Below, in pieces: positions 59,887-64,000 of a stretch of DNA of 64,000 nt (position 1 is the first letter of the stretch; each line of letters begins with the position of its first letter). Source of the stretch: Synechococcus sp. GreenBA-s (GTDB taxonomy: Bacteria; Cyanobacteriota; Cyanobacteriia; PCC-6307; Cyanobiaceae); contig NZ_JAGQBX010000006.1 of assembly GCF_024345855.1 (NCBI RefSeq), positions 21,198 to 85,197 of the forward strand, given 5' to 3'. Made by a program: the position numbers and the translations under genes. Under the pieces are notes generated by a model. The model made no database searches. It was not told the origin of the DNA and was given only the letters and a program-made list of their open reading frames with translations.

Positions 59887-60369
59887 TCAGGCCGCCGTCA
59901 AGGCGGGCTCCCGCTCGGCGCCGGCGACGCTGCAGGGGGTCTCGCGGCGGAAGCTCTTGAGCTTGTAGTGGCCCGCATCGAGCTCCTCGCTCAGCACCGT
60001 GCAGGCCCGCTCCGGCATGGTGTGATCACCACAGGTGAACACATCCACCGCGGCGTAACCGGACTCCGGCCAGGTGTGGATCGAGATATGGGATTCGGCC
60101 AAAAGGGCCAGCCCCGTCACCCCCTGCGGTTCAAACCGGTGGGTGATCAGATTCAGGAGAGTGGCGCCAGCACGTTTCGCTGCTGTCGTGATGGCGGTCC
60201 TGAGGAAGGCTTCGTCGTCGAGCTTGCTCGGATCGCAGTTGTAGAGCTCGAGGATGCAGTGTTTGCCCACCATGTCGGTGGCACTGGGGGGTTGGGGGCT
60301 TGGGGAGAAGGGGCTCTCAGCTCCGGTCCATCCCGGGTTGGGGTGGAGGCAGGCCGCGGTCTGGCTCAT
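59887..60369 (-). CDS. speD: S-adenosylmethionine decarboxylase proenzyme
   Basis: 160 residues from ATG at 60369; ATG at 60273 is an alternative that starts at [15 protein letters not shown], where homology begins. The self-cleavage site is Glu92-Ser93 in [20 protein letters not shown], so Ser93 becomes the pyruvoyl group. His and Cys of the active site (HTWPE; VFTCGDH) are present. The enzyme makes decarboxylated AdoMet for spermidine synthesis. It is 26 bases downstream of the recF stop on the same strand, and its transcript ends at the hairpin at 59835-59857. Confidence 0.95.
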   Translation of the reverse strand: MSQTAACLHPNPGWTGAESPFSPSPQPPSATDMVGKHCILELYNCDPSKLDDEAFLRTAITTAAKRAGATLLNLITHRFEPQGVTGLALLAESHISIHTWPESGYAAVDVFTCGDHTMPERACTVLSEELDAGHYKLKSFRRETPCSVAGAEREPALTAA

Positions 60370-60395
60370 CGAATCCAGGTAAACAGCGCATCAGC

Positions 60396-61505
60396 TTAAC
60401 GGCCAGGGCCGAGCAGACCGTGCTCCACGCCCACAATCTGCGACTGCTGACGCCAGCCGCCGCCGAAGGCCCCGAGGTGCGTGGCACTCACCAGGCACTG
60501 GTGCCCCTCCCCCACGGCCTCCAGCAGCAGCTGCTGGCGGGCGGGATCGAGCTCGGCCAGCACGTCGTCGAGCAGCAGCAGCGGCGGCTCACCCCAGAGC
60601 TGGTGCACCAGCTCGAGCTCCCCCAGTTTGAGGGCCAGCACCAGGGTGCGCTGCTGGCCGGCCGAGCCGTAGCGGCGGGCGGGCTGACCGCCGAGCTCCA
60701 GGGCGATTTCGTCGCGGTGGGGGCCAACGCCGCACTGGCCCAGGCGCAGCTCGTCCTCGCGCTGCCGGCGGAGCTGCTCCAGCAGCGCCTCCCGCCAGGG
60801 GGCCTCGGCCTCCTCCCCCTCCAGCAGGCTGCCGGGGCAATAGCGCAGCTCCAGGCGCTCGCGCCCGCCGCTGAGCCGCTGCTGCCAGGCCGCCGCCAGG
60901 GGTTCGAGCCGGGCCAGGGCGCGGCGGCGACGGCGGTGCAGGCGGGTGCCGACCAGGGCCATCTGCTGGTCGAAGGCCTCCAGCAGATCGGCGAGGTGGG
61001 CACGGCCCACGCCACGGCGCAGCAGCTGGGAGCGCTGGCGCAGTAGCCGCCCGTAGCGGCTCAGCAGCTCGGCGTAGACCGGCTCCAGCTGCAGCACCAC
61101 CCGATCCAGCCACTGGCGCCGCAGCGCCGGCTCGCCCCGCACCAGCTCCAGATCCAAGGCACTGAAACCCACGCAGCGCAGGGGGCCGATCAGATCCAGC
61201 TGGCGCTCCAGCACCTTGCCGTTGCGGCGTGCCTCCCGCCCGCCCCGGCGGCGCAGCTCCAGTTCGAGCCGATCGCCCCCCGCGCAGTCGGCCCGCAGCA
61301 GGGCGCAGGGCTCCCCATGGCGGATCAGGTCCCGGTCACTGCTGCAGCGGTGGGAGCGCAGGCTGCCGAGCAGCTCCACCGCCTCCAGCAGGTTCGACTT
61401 GCCCTCGCCGTTGCTGCCGATCACCAGCAGCCGGGGCGCCTCGATCACCAGATCCTGCTGGACGTAGTTGCGGAACTGGCGGAGCTCCAGGCGTTGCAGC
61501 CGAAT
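60396..61505 (-). CDS. recF: DNA replication and repair protein RecF, apparent ATT start
   Basis: 369 residues if started at ATT 61505. The first standard start codon is GTG at 61448, but that would cut off 19 residues including [15 protein letters not shown], which is the conserved RecF N-terminus (strand plus F-R-N-Y). The frame is closed by TAA at 61527-61529, and no ATG, GTG or TTG lies between. ATT (or CTG at 61499) therefore seems to be used, or there is a sequence error. Walker A is [20 protein letters not shown] and Walker B region [20 protein letters not shown]. RecF helps RecO/RecR load RecA at gaps. Confidence 0.92.
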   Translation of the reverse strand: MRLQRLELRQFRNYVQQDLVIEAPRLLVIGSNGEGKSNLLEAVELLGSLRSHRCSSDRDLIRHGEPCALLRADCAGGDRLELELRRRGGREARRNGKVLERQLDLIGPLRCVGFSALDLELVRGEPALRRQWLDRVVLQLEPVYAELLSRYGRLLRQRSQLLRRGVGRAHLADLLEAFDQQMALVGTRLHRRRRRALARLEPLAAAWQQRLSGGRERLELRYCPGSLLEGEEAEAPWREALLEQLRRQREDELRLGQCGVGPHRDEIALELGGQPARRYGSAGQQRTLVLALKLGELELVHQLWGEPPLLLLDDVLAELDPARQQLLLEAVGEGHQCLVSATHLGAFGGGWRQQSQIVGVEHGLLGPGR

Positions 61506-61585
61506 GGGTCCGGGGCCGTCTGCCGGTTAAGGTAAGACGCGCGGCGGGGGCCTGGCCTCAACCGAACCATGGGTTCCACGTCCAT

Positions 61586-61659
61586 GGGCATGTAGCTCAG
61601 TTGGATAGAGCGTCAGATTCCGGTTCTGAATGTCGGGGGTTCGAGTCCCTCCATGCTCG
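61586..61659 (+). tRNA. tRNA-Arg (anticodon CCG)
   Basis: 74 bases fold as a cloverleaf: acceptor GGGCATG/CATGCTC with one G-U pair, D arm GCTCAGTTGGATAGAGC, anticodon stem CAGA/TCTG with loop TTCCGGT, and T arm GGGGGTTCGAGTCCCTC, with discriminator G. CCG reads the CGG arginine codon, frequent in this GC-rich genome. A terminator follows 29 bases later. Confidence 0.95.
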
Positions 61660-61688
61660 TCACGGCCCGCAGACAAGCCCCACCCGAC

Positions 61689-61715
61689 AGCCCCGCCCGA
61701 CCCGGCGGGGCTTTT
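61689..61715 (+). terminator. Rho-independent terminator after tRNA-Arg
   Basis: AGCCCCGCC (61689-61697) pairs perfectly with GGCGGGGCT (61704-61712), loop CGACCC, followed by TTTTC. Confidence 0.88.
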
Positions 61716-61745
61716 CATGGGGTGTCAGGGTCGGCGTCCCCGCCG

Positions 61746-62219
61746 TCAGCCCAGCAGCTGCAGGCCCATGGCCCGGATGCCGCCCGGATCCACCACGAAG
61801 CCGTGCTGCTGAAGGGCCTGGAGCGCCTCGGGCGGGGCCGAGAGCGAGATGCTACAGCCCGGCAGCTCCCGCCGCAGCCGCTGCAGAACCGCGTGGACCA
61901 GCACCAGCAGCAGCTGGTCGCGCTCCGCCGCGGCCGGGTGGGCCGTCAGGTCCCAGATGTTGGCGTTGAGGGCCAGGTCGCTCGTCACCCGGGCGAAGCC
62001 CACCAGCTGGCCGCCGCCATCGCGCAGGCAGAGCTGCCAGGCGCTGCGGGCCAGGGCCGCCTCCAGCCGGGCCAGGGGGCGCTCCGGTTCACCGCAGGCC
62101 ACCAGCAGGGCGTTGAGTTCGGCCGGCTCAACGCTGCCGCGGCCGTCAAAGGCATAGCCCTGGGGCAGCGCCGGGGGCTGGTTCTGGCTGCGGAAGGGGA
62201 TCAAGAGGGAATCCAGCAC
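61746..62219 (-). CDS. GNAT-family N-acetyltransferase-like protein
   Basis: 157 residues from GTG at 62219, one base after the ppc stop codon (TGA-C-GTG). In-frame codons further upstream lie within ppc in another frame and were rejected. QLCLRDGGGQLVGFARVTSD (beta strands), ANIWDLTAHPAAAERDQLLL (core strand and helix) and ALQALQQHGFVVDPGGIRAM fit a GNAT fold, although the acetyl-CoA loop Q/R-x-x-G-x-G/A is degenerate (HPAAAERDQ). Tight coupling to ppc suggests co-regulation with carbon metabolism; the acceptor is unknown. Confidence 0.7.
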   Translation of the reverse strand: MLDSLLIPFRSQNQPPALPQGYAFDGRGSVEPAELNALLVACGEPERPLARLEAALARSAWQLCLRDGGGQLVGFARVTSDLALNANIWDLTAHPAAAERDQLLLVLVHAVLQRLRRELPGCSISLSAPPEALQALQQHGFVVDPGGIRAMGLQLLG

Positions 62220-62220
62220 G

Positions 62221-64000
62221 TCAGCCCGTGTTGCGCATGCCGGCGGCGATGCCGTTGATCGTGAGCAGGGCACCCCGGAGCAGTTCGCTGCGGCTGTAGG
62301 TGCGGCCGTCGTCGCTGGGGCTGGCGGCCTCGCTGGTGGGCGGCTGGCGGTTCTGGTCCCGCAGGCGCCGCAGCAGCGCCACCTGCAGGAAGCCCAGGGG
62401 AATGATCGTGCGGTTGCGCAGATCCACCGAGAGCTGCAGGGCCGGATCCCCGTCGAGCAGACGGCTGTGGCCGGTGATGGCCAGCACCAGATCGCGGGTG
62501 AGCACGAACTCGGCGGCGATCGCCTCGAAGATCTGCTCGAAGGCCTCGCGGTGGCCCGGGCGCCCGAGGGCCTGCACGTAGTGGTGGGCCAGGTCGAGAT
62601 CAACCTTGGAGAGCGTCATCTCCACCTTGGAGATCAGCATCCGGAAGAAGGGCCAGCGCTGGTAGAGCTGCTGGAACAGCTCCAGCTGCTCGGGATCACC
62701 GGCCATCTCCTCCTGCAGCGCCGCGCCGACACCGAACCAGCTGGGCAGCAGGAAGCGGCTCTGGGTCCAGCCGAACACCCAGGGGATGGCCCGCAGGCTG
62801 GAGAGGTCCTTGGCGCCGCTCTTGCGGCGGGCCGGCCGGCTGGAGATCTGCAGCTTGCTGATCTCCTCGATCGGCGTCACCTGCTGGAAGAAGGCCACCA
62901 GGTCGGGGTTGTCGTGCACCAGGGCGCGGTAGTGCTGGCGGGAGCGGGCCGCCAGCCGCGCCATCAGGGCGTTCCAGTTGGGGGTGTCGTCCACATGGCT
63001 GGTGACCAGGCTGTTCTGCAGCACCGCCGTGGTGACGGTCTCCAGGTTGTAGAGGGCCAGCTCGGGGAGGGAGTATTTCGAGGCCAGCACCTCGCCCTGC
63101 TCGGTGATCTTGATGCGGCCGCTGAGGGTGCCGCTGGGCTGGGCCAGGATCGCCTGGTAGGCCGGACCGCCGCCGCGGCCCACCGAGCCGCCGCGGCCGT
63201 GGAAGATGCGCAGCACCACGTCGTGCTGGCTGGCCAGGCGCTGCAGGGCGATCTGGGCCTGGTGGATCTCCCAGTTGCTGGAGAGGAAGCCGGAATCCTT
63301 GTTGCTGTCGGAGTAGCCGAGCATCAACTCCTGCAGGGGCCGGCCGCCGGCGTTGCTGCTGCTGCTGGCCAGCAGCTGGCGGTAGAAGGGCTCGCGGAAC
63401 AGCCGCTCCATCACGGCCGGCGCGCCCTGCAGGTCCTCCACGGTCTCGAACAGGGGCACCACCAGCAGGTCGGAGCGCTGGGCGGAGGGATCCACCAGCC
63501 CGGCCTCCTTGGCCAGCAGCAGCACCTCCAGCAGATCCGACACCGTGTGACTCATCGAAATCACGTAGGTGCGGCAGATGCGGCGGCCGAACTCCTTCTG
63601 GAGCCGCTGCAGCATGCGAAACACGTCAAAGGTCTCGCGGGTGGGGGGCGTCCACGGGGCCGCCGGGGGGATCAGCGGTCGGCGAGTCTGCAGCTCGGTG
63701 AGCAGCCACGCCACCCGCTGCTCCTCATCCATGGCGCCGTAGGGCACGGGCAGCTGCAGGTAGCGGCTCAGCTCATCGAGGGCATCGCTGTGGCGGGTGC
63801 TCTCCTGGCGGATGTCGAGGCTGGCGAGGCAGAAGGCGAAGGTGTGGACCTGGGCGATCAGGTTCTGCAGGGGTTCACAGCTCAGGCCCGTGCCCTCCAG
63901 GCTGGCGAGGATCAGCTCCAGATCGCCGCGGAATTCATCCACGGAGGTGTAGTGCAGCTCCTGCACCGGGGCCGGCATCAGGCCGGAACCGGGCTCGGCC
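62221..64000 (-). CDS. ppc: Phosphoenolpyruvate carboxylase, C-terminal part (5' end outside window)
   Basis: The frame is open through the window edge and gives the last 592 residues of a ~1000-residue enzyme. The active-site loop [20 protein letters not shown] is present, with [59 protein letters not shown] and the C-terminal [12 protein letters not shown], whose last residues complete the active site. PEPC adds bicarbonate to PEP to give oxaloacetate, the main anaplerotic reaction of cyanobacteria. A GNAT gene follows one base after the stop. Confidence 0.97.
   Translation of the reverse strand, partial: AEPGSGLMPAPVQELHYTSVDEFRGDLELILASLEGTGLSCEPLQNLIAQVHTFAFCLASLDIRQESTRHSDALDELSRYLQLPVPYGAMDEEQRVAWLLTELQTRRPLIPPAAPWTPPTRETFDVFRMLQRLQKEFGRRICRTYVISMSHTVSDLLEVLLLAKEAGLVDPSAQRSDLLVVPLFETVEDLQGAPAVMERLFREPFYRQLLASSSSNAGGRPLQELMLGYSDSNKDSGFLSSNWEIHQAQIALQRLASQHDVVLRIFHGRGGSVGRGGGPAYQAILAQPSGTLSGRIKITEQGEVLASKYSLPELALYNLETVTTAVLQNSLVTSHVDDTPNWNALMARLAARSRQHYRALVHDNPDLVAFFQQVTPIEEISKLQISSRPARRKSGAKDLSSLRAIPWVFGWTQSRFLLPSWFGVGAALQEEMAGDPEQLELFQQLYQRWPFFRMLISKVEMTLSKVDLDLAHHYVQALGRPGHREAFEQIFEAIAAEFVLTRDLVLAITGHSRLLDGDPALQLSVDLRNRTIIPLGFLQVALLRRLRDQNRQPPTSEAASPSDDGRTYSRSELLRGALLTINGIAAGMRNTG

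Noticed and set aside
1..64000. Search for prophage, insertion sequences, toxin-antitoxin or restriction systems
   Set aside because: No transposase, integrase, terminal repeats or known defence genes were seen; the HNH protein is a housekeeping-type family and the AbrB-like gene is cyAbrB, not an antitoxin.

Overview
The window is a dense, very GC-rich piece of a cyanobacterial chromosome. Photosystem I genes (psaL, psaI), an NDH-1 subunit specific to oxygenic phototrophs (ndhN), the clock-input gene ldpA, cyAbrB, ycf45, CAAD and DUF1815/DUF2839 proteins, and the cyanobacterial order of the ribosomal superoperon fix the phylum. The base composition, short spacers and gene content fit a picocyanobacterium of the Cyanobium/Synechococcus group (inference; no search was run). 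I see no rRNA, CRISPR array, insertion sequence or prophage. There are three tRNAs: Ser-GCT, Gln-TTG and Arg-CCG.

Region 1 (1-5.8 kb, accessory): the tail of an arylsulfatase gene, its formylglycine-generating enzyme (FGE) and an AraC-type regulator form a tight operon. An outer-membrane barrel protein, a membrane-anchored pentapeptide-repeat protein and a two-gene operon for secreted proteins follow; one of these carries a striking Asn-Arg tetrapeptide repeat. Region 2 (6.1-18.8 kb): a MscS-type channel, a PilZ protein, two small exported proteins, cyAbrB with a set of inverted repeats upstream, a zinc-type cation exporter, a stand-alone DUF1400 protein, two tandem PAS-GAF-PAS-GGDEF-EAL proteins and a second PilZ protein. 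This looks like a local cyclic-di-GMP signalling island.

Region 3 (18.9-25.1 kb): psaI-psaL (psaI is only 38 codons), a small membrane protein, a GT2 glycosyltransferase, an NlpC/P60 peptidase, a beta-lactamase-fold hydrolase, tRNA-Ser, alanine racemase and an HNH protein. Region 4 (25.1-42.3 kb, all minus strand): the S10/spc/alpha superoperon from rplC through rplQ, followed by truA, rplM, rpsI, rpmE and prfA. A terminator-like hairpin lies inside it between rplO and secY.

Region 5 (42.7-64 kb): ndhN-ldpA-ycf45, tRNA-Gln, a HAD hydrolase, recA with a LexA-like box upstream, a degenerate DinG-like helicase, tyrA, a carotenoid desaturase-like gene, fructosamine kinase, a CAAD protein, a JAMM peptidase with a MoeB-rhodanese gene and a potassium-channel-like gene, a doubled BtuR, larE, speD, recF (apparently starting at ATT), tRNA-Arg, a GNAT acetyltransferase coupled to ppc, and the 5'-truncated ppc.

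The strongest leads are the cyclic-di-GMP island, the FGE-sulfatase-AraC operon, the non-canonical starts (recF, first PilZ gene), the ATPase-dead DinG relative, the channel with an altered selectivity filter, and the inverted repeats in front of cyAbrB.
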